This document shows positions 1 to 8,034 of a DNA stretch of 64,000 bases, one piece after another. A program made the position numbers and the translations under genes. Source of the DNA: Planktotalea sp. (GTDB lineage: Bacteria; Pseudomonadota; Alphaproteobacteria; Rhodobacterales; Rhodobacteraceae); contig NZ_JABBAL010000023.1 of the NCBI RefSeq assembly GCF_018607995.1, positions 186,001 to 250,000 on the forward strand, given 5' to 3'. Under the pieces are notes generated by a model. It did no database searches. It saw nothing but the letters and a program-made list of their open reading frames with translations, and was not told the DNA's origin. Every line of letters starts with the position of its first letter. The first letter of the stretch is position 1.

Positions 1-7
1 CAATATT

Positions 8-1219
8 ATGACCGAAGCTTACATCTATGACACGCTGCGCACACCGCGTGGTAAAGGGCGCAAAGACGGATCACTCCATGAAATGACAAGCCTACGTCTG
101 TCTGCGCAAACGCTGAATGCTGTTAAAAAACGCAACAACCTTGAGGGTCACGCTGTTGAGGACGTGATATGGGGCAACGTCACGCAAGTGATGGAGCAAG
201 GAGGCTGTCTTGCACGCTCTGCTGTGCTCGCCTCTGATCTGGATGAACGTATCCCGGGCCTTGCGATCAATCGCTTTTGCGCGTCTGGCATGGAAGCGGT
301 GAACCTGGCCGCGAACCAAGTCAAAGGTGGCGCGGGTGATGCCTATATCGCAGGCGGCGTTGAAATGATGGGTCGCGTTGCGATGGGCTCTGACGGTGCC
401 GCGATTGCCGTTGATCCAAGTATTGCGATGGATCAGTATTTCGTCCCGCAGGGTATCTCTGCGGATATTATCGCAACGGAATACGGCTTCAGCCGTGACG
501 AGGCTGACGCATTGGCTGTTGAATCCCAACGCCGTGCAAAAGTGGCTTGGGACGAAGGCCGTTTCGCCAAATCCGTGATCGGCATCAACGATCAGAACGG
601 TATCCCGATCCTAGATCATGACGAATACATGCGTCCTCAAACGGATATGCAAAGCCTTGGTTCGCTGAACCCTGCGTTCCAAGCCATGGGTGAAGTCATG
701 CCCGGTTTCGACAAAATCGCGCTGATGAAATACCCTCATCTTGAACGGATCAACCACATTCACCATGCAGGTAATTCTTCTGGTATCGTGGATGGCGCAG
801 CTGCCGTTTTGATTGGCAACAAAGAGTTTGGTGAAAAACATGGTCTGAAGCCTCGGGCAAAGATCCGCGCGACAGCGAAGATCGGCACAGATCCGACCAT
901 TATGCTGACTGGCCCTGTTCCAGTGACGGAAAAGATCCTTGCCGACAACGGCATGTCGATTTCAGACATTGATTTGTTCGAAGTGAACGAAGCCTTCGCA
1001 TCCGTCGTCATGCGCTTCATGCAGGCGTTCAACGTGGATCACGACAAGGTCAACGTGAACGGCGGTTCCATCGCGATGGGTCACCCGCTGGGTGCGACGG
1101 GTGCCATAATCATCGGCACGCTTTTGGACGAGCTAGAGCGCACAGGCAAAGGTGTTGGCCTGGCCACGCTTTGCATCGCATCCGGCATGGGCGCTGCAAC
1201 GATTATTGAGCGTGTTTAA
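8..1219 (+). CDS. fadA: Acetyl-CoA C-acyltransferase (thiolase)
   Basis: This 403-residue thiolase would carry out the last step of beta-oxidation, the CoA-dependent cleavage of 3-ketoacyl-CoA, or the reverse condensation. The three catalytic landmarks are in place: the nucleophilic Cys91 in NRFCASGMEA, His359 in GHPLGATGA and Cys389 in CIASGMG. Length is normal for the family. The FadJ-type multifunctional protein lies just downstream on the same strand, which supports a role in fatty-acid degradation rather than polyhydroxybutyrate synthesis. The chain-length preference cannot be read from the sequence, so the symbol is a best guess. Confidence 0.92.
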   Translation: MTEAYIYDTLRTPRGKGRKDGSLHEMTSLRLSAQTLNAVKKRNNLEGHAVEDVIWGNVTQVMEQGGCLARSAVLASDLDERIPGLAINRFCASGMEAVNLAANQVKGGAGDAYIAGGVEMMGRVAMGSDGAAIAVDPSIAMDQYFVPQGISADIIATEYGFSRDEADALAVESQRRAKVAWDEGRFAKSVIGINDQNGIPILDHDEYMRPQTDMQSLGSLNPAFQAMGEVMPGFDKIALMKYPHLERINHIHHAGNSSGIVDGAAAVLIGNKEFGEKHGLKPRAKIRATAKIGTDPTIMLTGPVPVTEKILADNGMSISDIDLFEVNEAFASVVMRFMQAFNVDHDKVNVNGGSIAMGHPLGATGAIIIGTLLDELERTGKGVGLATLCIASGMGAATIIERV

Positions 1220-1221
1220 AG

Positions 1222-1812
1222 ATGTGTTCGTCCAATGACCCAAAGATCGATCCGATAGCGGGGGCCGATGACGAAGACTTATTTTGTCCTCGCTCGCCGG
1301 CGATTGTTCAGATGGAAAAGGACGCAGTGGAACAACGGATGAAAGAGAGTGAAGCTCTTCACATCTACCAAGATTTCATCGACAGCATCAGCGAATGCGA
1401 CATGGCGGGCGACTTGGATGCTTGGTGTGGGCTTCACGCGCTGCCCTATACTGTTCACCTCGATGATCTCGATACAATCGTTAATACGCATGACGATACT
1501 CACAAGTTCTTCGCGATGATGACAGAGCTCGCTGAAAAACACAGCGTTGATCACATCAAGCGTGTCGGCAAAAGTGCGCAACGGATCAGTGACGACCAGA
1601 TCGAAGGGTATCATACCTGCTATCTGTTGAAGGAAGGGATTCAAATTGTAGAAGCCGTCGATTCACGCATGCGCATGCTAAAACAAAGTGGTCGCTGGTA
1701 CTTGGTAGAGATCACGAACAACCTCAGTAACCAGCAGTTTCCGTATCTGACGCCGAAAGTCTCGGACGGGCTGCAAACAACACATGCGATAAAGAGCCGA
1801 ATGCAGGACTGA
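1222..1812 (+). CDS. Conserved hypothetical protein, NTF2-like fold suspected
   Basis: The 196-residue product begins 2 bases after the thiolase stop and is probably translated from the same message. I do not recognise a named family. The middle part, with a helical start, a DLDAWCGLHALPY segment and a later DSRMRMLKQSGRWYLVEI strand pair, resembles the alpha+beta cone of NTF2/SnoaL-like proteins, which are small-ligand or scaffold domains. There is no signal peptide or membrane segment. Its position between fadA and the fadJ-type gene suggests a link to acyl-CoA metabolism, but that is inference from context only. Confidence 0.7.
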   Translation: MCSSNDPKIDPIAGADDEDLFCPRSPAIVQMEKDAVEQRMKESEALHIYQDFIDSISECDMAGDLDAWCGLHALPYTVHLDDLDTIVNTHDDTHKFFAMMTELAEKHSVDHIKRVGKSAQRISDDQIEGYHTCYLLKEGIQIVEAVDSRMRMLKQSGRWYLVEITNNLSNQQFPYLTPKVSDGLQTTHAIKSRMQD

Positions 1813-1932
1813 CACAGCCCTAGAGCAAGCAAAGCAACACAAGACAACTGTGCGAATTTGGAAGTTGGAATGACGATCGCTGATCTAAATGATCTCTTCC
1901 TGAACAAATCGCCTCCAAACAGGAGATAAACT

Positions 1933-4137
1933 ATGACCGACTTTACAATGATCAAAGATGCCGACGGCATCGCAACAATCACGTGGGACGCCGTTGGCAA
2001 ATCCATGAACGTGATGAACCAGCAGGGTTTCATTGACTTGGAGGCGCATTTTGACGACGCGCTCGCCGACGAGGCGGTGAAAGGCATCATCATTACCTCT
2101 GGCAAAGCGGACAGCTTTGCGGGTGGTATGGATTTGAATGTGCTCGCTAAGATGAAAATGGACGCAGGTGAAAATCCTGCCGCAGGTCTGTTTGAAGGCA
2201 TCATGAGCATCCACACGCTGCTGCGCAAGATCGAGCGCGCGGGCATGGATCCAAAAACCAACAAGGGTGGGAAGCCTGTTGCGTCGGTCCTGCCGGGGAC
2301 GGCTGTTGGTATCGGACTTGAGCTGCCGCTTGCTACGCACCGCATCTTTTGCGCGGATAATCCTAAAGCGAAGGTTGGCCTGCCAGAAATCATGGTTGGC
2401 ATCTTTCCCGGCGCGGGTGGCACGACACGTTTCGTGCGCAAAATGGGTGCCATGGCCGCATCACCGTTCCTGCTAGAGGGTAAGCTGCTTACCCCTGCGA
2501 AAGCAAAATCTGCAGGCATGATCGACGAAGTCAGCGCTGATCCGATGGCCGACGCGCGCGCTTGGGTTCTCTCTGCCAAAGACGCGGACCTTTTGAAACC
2601 ATGGGACGCGAAGGGCTACAAAGTGCCCGGTGGCGCACCCTACCATCCTGCGGGCTTCATGACCTTCGTCGGGGCCTCTGCGATGGTCAACGGCAAGACC
2701 CAAGGCGCGTTTCCCGCAGCTAAAGCTTTGCTATCCGCAGTCTATGAGGGCGCACTTGTGCCTTTCGAAACCGCCCTTAAAATCGAGGCGCGTTGGTTCA
2801 CCAATATACTGATGAACCCGTCGTCTTCTGCAATGATCCGGTCGTTGTTCCTGAACAAAGAAGCGCTCGACAAAGGGGCGGTACGCCCTGCAGATGTGCC
2901 GGACCAACGCGTCAAAAAGATCGGTGTTCTCGGTGCAGGCATGATGGGGGCTGGCATCGCGTTGGTCTCTGCGCAAGCGGGCATAGAAGTCGTGTTGATC
3001 GACCAAAACCAAGACGCTGCTGACAAAGGCAAAGCCTACTCCGCGAGCTACATGGACAAGGGCATCGCGCGCAAAAAAGCGACTCCCGAGAAGAAAGAGG
3101 CGCTTTTAGGCCGCATCACAGCCACCTCTGATTTGGACGCACTCAAAGGAGTGGACCTGATCATCGAAGCGGTTTTTGAAGACCCAAAGGTCAAGGCCGA
3201 GATCACAGCCAAAGTCGAAGCCGTGATCCCAGAGGAGTGCATCTTTGCCTCCAACACCTCGACCCTGCCGATCAGCGACTTAGCGAAAGCGTCCAAACGT
3301 CCTGAGCAGTTCATTGGCATACACTTCTTTTCACCCGTGGAGAAAATGTTGCTGGTGGAGATCATCAAAGGCACCGAAACCGGCGATCGCGCGGTGGCCA
3401 AAGCGCTCGACTATGTACGCCAAATCCGCAAGACACCGATCGTTGTGAACGACGCGCGTTTCTTCTACGCGAACCGCTGCATCATTCCCTACATCAACGA
3501 GGGTGTGCGCATGGTTGGCGAGGGCGTGGAGCCCGCGTTGGTCGACAATGCCGCGCGTCAGCTTGGGTTCCCCGTGGGTCCTTTGCAGCTTAACGACGAG
3601 ACCTCGATTGACCTTGGTGTGAAGATCGCCAAAGCCACGAGAGAAGCGCTTGGCAACGCCTATGACGCAGGCGCAGCGGATGACGTGTTGTTCTATCTCT
3701 TCGATCAGGGCCGCATGGGCCGCAAGGCGAACGCAGGCTATTACGAATATGATGAAAAAGGAAAGCGCGTCGGAATTTGGGGCGGTCTACGTGATAAATT
3801 CCCTGTGTCGGACGAGCAACCAAGCCTGATCGACGTGCAGCACCGTTTGATGTTCTCACAGTGTTTGGAAGCTGTGCGCGCTTTAGAAGAAGGCGTGTTG
3901 ATGGACATTCGCGAAGGCGACGTTGGCGCGATCTTGGGTTGGGGCTTTGCGCCTTGGTCCGGAGGTCCGCTGTCATGGCTCGATATGCTGGGGTCTGCCT
4001 ATGCAGCCGAGCGCTGTGACGAGCTGGAAGAAATGTTTGGCCAGCGTTTCAAATGCCCCGATTTGCTGCGTGAAATGGCGGCGAAGAACCAAAGCTTCTA
4101 CGGACGCTTTGGTGACGAAAAAGCCACAGCGGCCTGA
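1933..4137 (+). CDS. fadJ: FadJ-type 3-hydroxyacyl-CoA dehydrogenase / enoyl-CoA hydratase
   Basis: This 734-residue bifunctional beta-oxidation enzyme hydrates trans-2-enoyl-CoA and then oxidises the 3-hydroxyacyl-CoA with NAD. The N-terminal crotonase domain (about 1-190) keeps both acidic catalytic residues, Glu130 in GIGLELPLA and Glu152 in GLPEIMVGI. A linker leads to a Rossmann domain whose GxGxxG runs from Gly334 to Gly339 (LGAGMMGAG). The dehydrogenase histidine is His464 in IGIHFFSP. The C-terminal dehydrogenase domain runs to the end. A Shine-Dalgarno-like AGGAGA lies 6 bases before the ATG. With the upstream thiolase it forms a complete beta-oxidation pair, and a hairpin terminator follows. 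Confidence 0.94.
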   Translation: MTDFTMIKDADGIATITWDAVGKSMNVMNQQGFIDLEAHFDDALADEAVKGIIITSGKADSFAGGMDLNVLAKMKMDAGENPAAGLFEGIMSIHTLLRKIERAGMDPKTNKGGKPVASVLPGTAVGIGLELPLATHRIFCADNPKAKVGLPEIMVGIFPGAGGTTRFVRKMGAMAASPFLLEGKLLTPAKAKSAGMIDEVSADPMADARAWVLSAKDADLLKPWDAKGYKVPGGAPYHPAGFMTFVGASAMVNGKTQGAFPAAKALLSAVYEGALVPFETALKIEARWFTNILMNPSSSAMIRSLFLNKEALDKGAVRPADVPDQRVKKIGVLGAGMMGAGIALVSAQAGIEVVLIDQNQDAADKGKAYSASYMDKGIARKKATPEKKEALLGRITATSDLDALKGVDLIIEAVFEDPKVKAEITAKVEAVIPEECIFASNTSTLPISDLAKASKRPEQFIGIHFFSPVEKMLLVEIIKGTETGDRAVAKALDYVRQIRKTPIVVNDARFFYANRCIIPYINEGVRMVGEGVEPALVDNAARQLGFPVGPLQLNDETSIDLGVKIAKATREALGNAYDAGAADDVLFYLFDQGRMGRKANAGYYEYDEKGKRVGIWGGLRDKFPVSDEQPSLIDVQHRLMFSQCLEAVRALEEGVLMDIREGDVGAILGWGFAPWSGGPLSWLDMLGSAYAAERCDELEEMFGQRFKCPDLLREMAAKNQSFYGRFGDEKATAA

Positions 4138-4155
4138 TTGACTTAAATCCAAAAC

Positions 4156-4190
4156 AATAGGGCGGATTTCGGTGCGCCCTATTTGCTTTT
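4156..4190 (+). terminator. Rho-independent terminator after fadJ
   Basis: A perfect 9-bp stem, AATAGGGCG pairing with CGCCCTATT around a 10-base loop (4156-4183), is followed by TGCTTTT. It sits 19 bases after the fadJ stop and closes the beta-oxidation operon. Confidence 0.8.
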
Positions 4191-4281
4191 CAGAGGTAGT
4201 TTTCCTGGAAAGCACTGGTGCTGACACAGGCTGATTTGGTCGATTTTCACTGAAATTAGACAGTATTCAGCTATCAAATTC

Positions 4282-4299
4282 AAAAATATGCATATTTTT
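4282..4299. repeat. Perfect 18-bp AT-rich palindrome
   Basis: AAAAATATGCATATTTTT reads the same on both strands. It lies in the AT-rich gap between the fadJ terminator and a broken secreted-protein gene. It could be an operator or a curved promoter element left from the decayed gene. Nothing else was recognised between 4191 and 4390. Confidence 0.5.
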
Positions 4300-4390
4300 A
4301 ATATCAGGTCTGCACTTTAAAAACTTGTAGCATCAGGCCCATCAACCCACATTAGAGGTATTCAGAAGACTTAGACGCGGGACCATTCCA

Positions 4391-5925
4391 ATGGGTATTG
4401 CAATTCTTCTATTATTACCTTTGCTTATGTTGATGATCGGCTCTTCGGGTTCCTACGACATTGCATTTAAAACGAAGACATTGAAACCCCTCAGGCTGAT
4501 GAAGCTGACGCTACTATCAGACCCATCGAAGCCGATGGGCATAATGAAATCGTACGGACCGGCCTAATCGTGCAGAATGATTTGTTCGGTGCACACTGAT
4601 GCAGGCATACCAACCGACACTTTCAATAGTGCGATGGAAGCTTTTGAAATCAACAATATCCGCTTTCCAGCAGGCCAAGCAGAGCTGGGCCCCGGGGATG
4701 TGGACGGTTTAGATGCCCTTGATATAACCCAGTTGACAACAGAGGGTGATCTGCGCCCTGAACTAACGTCTTTCATGGATCGCATTGATACCGATGTCAT
4801 TCTTACGATCACGACCACAACTCCCCTGTCAAGTTATGGTCACGATCTAGACACTTGGGCGGAAATGGTCATGTACGAATATGGCGACAAAATTTCAGCT
4901 TTCGAGGTCGGAAACGAATATTGGAGCTTTATGGGCGAGACCGAATACGGCCAGCGCGCCAACATAGCGGTGCAAGCGCTCGCTCGCGGTATAGAAACCG
5001 CAGATGTCGAAGAGGCCGATATCATCGTTCAAATGGCATCGAACTATAATGAGTCCGAATTCGCCTCTTCACGCAGCAGCGCTGGTTTCATTGATCGTCT
5101 AACAGCGGCCAATTACACATTCATTGACCAGTTCAGCCCTTCGACACTTGCGGAAATTGACGGGGTTGTCGAGCGTTACTACTGGAACAAATCCCCGATC
5201 CCTTTCGAGAACAATTCTAGCGAAATCGGGTGCTTGGATGTGGACTTCGATGTCTGGCAAAGTCACCTCAGCCAGGACCTGGATTTTCACATTACCGAAT
5301 GGAACCTGAAAACGGACAACTGTACTTGTAATGGGTTGCGCAGTATGGCGATCCATGTGGAAATGGTGGAAAACATGGTCGAGCTGGGGGTCGACAGTGA
5401 CCAAGTCTGGCCGATTATCCACAATACGACAAACGATCTGGGTGGTTCTGCCGATGACGGCGTTGTTAAAACTGACGCGCAAGGCCAAGTAGTTGAAACA
5501 GTACGCGGTGCGATTTTCGATCTTATGTCCGAAGCTCTGCCGTGCAAGGAGCTTATCAAGCTCGATATTGAAAGCGTCGAGAACGGCATGGAGATTGCAG
5601 CCTAAGAGAGCAATGGCGAGTTTCGCTCTACTTTGGCAGCAACTCGACCGCCCAAGAGAATTTTATGGTGGACCTCAGAGAAATCATCCCCGGTTTCAAC
5701 TCGGCGGAGGGCGTCCAAATTGGTTATGACCGTGCAACGTCTGACGGCCAAATCTGGGATCCCCGCGAGGGGCACATTGACGCGCTATCGGTGCAGATTG
5801 ATGGTGAGGCGTATTTTTTGAATGAATATAACACGCGCGCTCAGTTGACCAATTTCGTTTATTGGTCTCCGGTCATCAATTTGTCCCTAAACCCCCATGA
5901 AGTGATTCAGATCATCGCGCGCTGA
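4391..5925 (+). pseudogene. Decayed secreted glycosidase-like protein (clan GH-A type)
   Basis: One protein can be followed through two alternating frames. It starts with a hydrophobic leader (MGIAILLLLPLLMLMIG) at 4391. It moves to the next frame near 4470 (EDIETPQADEADATIRPIEA...), where the first frame hits a stop at 4565. It returns near 4595, runs to a stop at 5605, then changes frame again for the C-terminal part ending at 5925. The main body carries EVGNEYWSF and DFHITEWNLK, which look like the acid/base Asn-Glu and nucleophile Glu of clan A glycosidases. The C-terminal part (IIPGF, QIGYD, LNPHEVIQI) matches the beta-domain that follows such cores in roseobacter RTX-type secreted proteins, as I remember them. 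No RTX repeats remain. Three frame breaks make it non-functional unless they are sequencing errors. Confidence 0.75.
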
Positions 5926-5945
5926 GCCGCGCCTAGAGCCAACGA

Positions 5946-6389
5946 TCACTCAAGATGACAACGTGTTCGCAAAATGCGTGCTCCTTTTACCTTTTGGGGA
6001 TTGAAGTTAAGCGCGTATTGCTGCTGGTGCGCTGCGTTGAGGTACTCAAGGACTTCAAACGTTTCTTCGGTGTGTAACACTTTGTACTTAAGGGCAGGAC
6101 CGGTTTCCACAAACAGATCACCCGTCGCAGGGGTTTGAAAATGGAGCCCGGAGTGCCCGTAAACAACTTTGTCATCCTCAAACTCAACAACGATGGCTTC
6201 AAAAGGCTGGCTTTACTCGACGCAGTCTACAAAACCATAAGCCTTCATTGAGCGCGGCATCAGGACCGCAAACGGATCTCCACGATAGTTTTTGGAGGCG
6301 TCGCTTTCAACCATCACACCTTGCATCCGCAAGACCAGTTTTGACTGTGAATTTCCAAATAATCCCACAATGAGCTGCAATGGACGCAA
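5946..6389 (-). pseudogene. Broken gene of unknown function
   Basis: A continuous frame reads LRPLQLIVGLFGNSQSKLVL, then a conserved-looking stretch ending AYGFVDCVE. It then meets a TAA at 6213-6215 and continues in the same frame with SQPFEAIVVEFEDDKVVYGH to a TGA at 5946-5948. The text after the stop is as protein-like as that before it, so a nonsense mutation is the simplest reading. No ATG is present at the likely start. A TTG at 6389, just after the sulfotransferase remnant, is the best candidate, although the frame is open back to an ATG at 6437. I do not recognise the family. Confidence 0.6.
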
Positions 6390-6397
6390 TTTACGCG

Positions 6398-7041
6398 CTA
6401 GAAGTGGTATCCAAAGCGCCGAATGTCTTCTGCGCACAGTGCACCGACGAATTCCGCCAGCAAATCATCATAATATTTTCGGTAATCGCGGTTCTGTTCT
6501 GACATGTTTGCAATCGGAATGCTTAATCCAAGACCCAAGTGCTGCACAAAGGGCTGCAAATCTTCTTCCAGATGTTCGATGCGTATGAAGGCTAAGAATC
6601 GCTCCACACCTTTCGCATCCGCCATATATGCCCGTAGGGCCAATCACGAAACGCACCCACAGTCGTCCGGTCCCGCATAAACCCGTTGAAGTCGAGCAGC
6701 TTTGCCAATCCCACAGCCGGATGTTCAAATCCTTGCGCGCGCAGCCAATGATAATAGCTGACCACACGATCCCAAGGATTCCGTACGAGCGTGGTGTAAA
6801 ACATATCCGCCAGCTCATCCGTGCTGACAATGCCATCGATGTCCGCAAGCGTTGAATGTTTCCAAAGTCGGCCCGCCGGTTCCAGATCCTCGAGCCGCTT
6901 CTTGCGCCTTTGTGCTTTAGGTGTGTCGCCGATGATAATGTCATCTCACGCAGCACGCTCTTCAAGCGCCAGCGTCAAAGCAGCGCCCTCTGTTTTGGGG
7001 ATGTGCACGAAAACGTAGCCTCTGGATTTCGAGATAATCAT
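6398..7041 (-). pseudogene. Inactivated sulfotransferase-family gene
   Basis: Starting at an ATG at 7041, the translation begins MIISKSRGYVFVHIPKTEG, the PAPS-binding 5'-phosphosulfate loop of sulfotransferases. A TGA at codon 32 (6946-6948) interrupts it. The frame continues through LWKHSTLADID and LVRNPWDRVVSYYHW, the 3'-phosphate binding motif. Near 6650 the reading shifts by one frame at WPYG and then continues as AYMADAKGVERFLAFIRIEH to the natural end GYHF at 6398. One nonsense codon plus one frameshift in about 214 codons mark it as a pseudogene. The intact family moves sulfate onto carbohydrate or other acceptors. Confidence 0.8.
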
Positions 7042-7059
7042 GGGGGCAAGATTGCCTGC

Positions 7060-7971
7060 TTAGTTCTGAGAGCGCAACGCGATTAAGCTGCCTGCCCCTG
7101 CGATCATCATGATGCCTATCAATTGGTTCAGGGTGATCGTTTGGCCGAACAAAAGATAAGCGAAGAGCGGGCCGAATATGAAGATCGAATACTCGAATAC
7201 GGCGACGAAGCTTGGTTCAGCACTTTGATATGCCCGGATCAGGAAACCGACACCAATCAACGATCCAACCGCTTGAACCACAATAAGCCACCATGTGAGC
7301 GTCTCTGGCCACACGAAGCCACGCAACAAAAACCCATCGCTTCCTGCTGGCACCTCAGGCGCGAAAATCGCGAGTATACACAGCATAAAAATCCCGAACA
7401 CGCCTTGGATGCCAAAGATACCAGCGAGCATCACAATCGTGCTTTCATCTGCACAAATCTTACGGGTCGCCACAGATCCCATTGCGTAGAACAGACCGCC
7501 AAACAGTGGCACGAAATTCAGCCACGACAGGCCAGTTTCGCTAGGACCGAGCACCACGATGATGCCCGCAAATCCAAATAGCACCGCAAAGATGCGCAAA
7601 GCGCCGACCTTTTCACCGAACACGAATATGGAGATCAGAAGGACGAATATAGGCGCGGTGAACAGCCCCGCTAACGCTTGCGCGATGGGCATGAACGCGA
7701 GCGAGCCAAAGTAGAACACCATCCCGAGTGCTACAAACCCGTTTCGCAGCAGCACAGCCCAAAGCCGTATGGGTCGCAACGTGCCAAAGCCGAAATAGGC
7801 AACCAGCATCAACAATGGCAAACCCATGCACGTTCGAATAAATTGGAACTGCCACAAGCTGACATCGCGCGCTATCACCGCGATATAGTTGTCGATCAAC
7901 CCAATCACGAGCATAGAGATGACCATGAAACCGGCAGCTTGCTTGGGCTGATGCGTCATTACTCTTTCCAT
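7060..7971 (-). CDS. EamA/DMT-family transporter
   Basis: This 303-residue inner-membrane protein shows about ten hydrophobic segments in two homologous halves, the layout of the drug/metabolite transporter superfamily. Typical features are the first helix after AAGFMVISMLVIGLIDNYIA and the end of the second half, FGQTITLNQLIGIMMIAGAG. Members export amino acids, metabolites or drugs, and the substrate cannot be predicted here. A second ATG four codons in (7959) is an equally possible start. It is divergent from the acyl-CoA ligase at 8035 and may share its promoter region. Confidence 0.88.
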   Translation of the reverse strand: MERVMTHQPKQAAGFMVISMLVIGLIDNYIAVIARDVSLWQFQFIRTCMGLPLLMLVAYFGFGTLRPIRLWAVLLRNGFVALGMVFYFGSLAFMPIAQALAGLFTAPIFVLLISIFVFGEKVGALRIFAVLFGFAGIIVVLGPSETGLSWLNFVPLFGGLFYAMGSVATRKICADESTIVMLAGIFGIQGVFGIFMLCILAIFAPEVPAGSDGFLLRGFVWPETLTWWLIVVQAVGSLIGVGFLIRAYQSAEPSFVAVFEYSIFIFGPLFAYLLFGQTITLNQLIGIMMIAGAGSLIALRSQN

Positions 7972-8034
7972 CTTTCAAAAGTGCTGTCAGTTTGCGAAAA
8001 ATTGCGCAATTCACCTTAGAAGGATCAGACGCTC

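Noticed and set aside
1641-2579. A 312-codon frame antisense to the NTF2-like and FadJ genes
   Set aside because: It crosses two good genes on the other strand and reads as a Ser/Ala/Pro-rich shadow with no domain.
4461-4480. A TTTAAAA slippery site for programmed -1 frameshifting
   Set aside because: The codon phase does not match a canonical X-XXY-YYZ site, and two more frame breaks follow later in the gene.
4577-5605. The 342-codon central frame of the glycosidase-like region as an intact gene
   Set aside because: It lacks the leader and the C-terminal domain, both of which are found in neighbouring frames, and its ATG lies inside what reads as another frame of the same protein.
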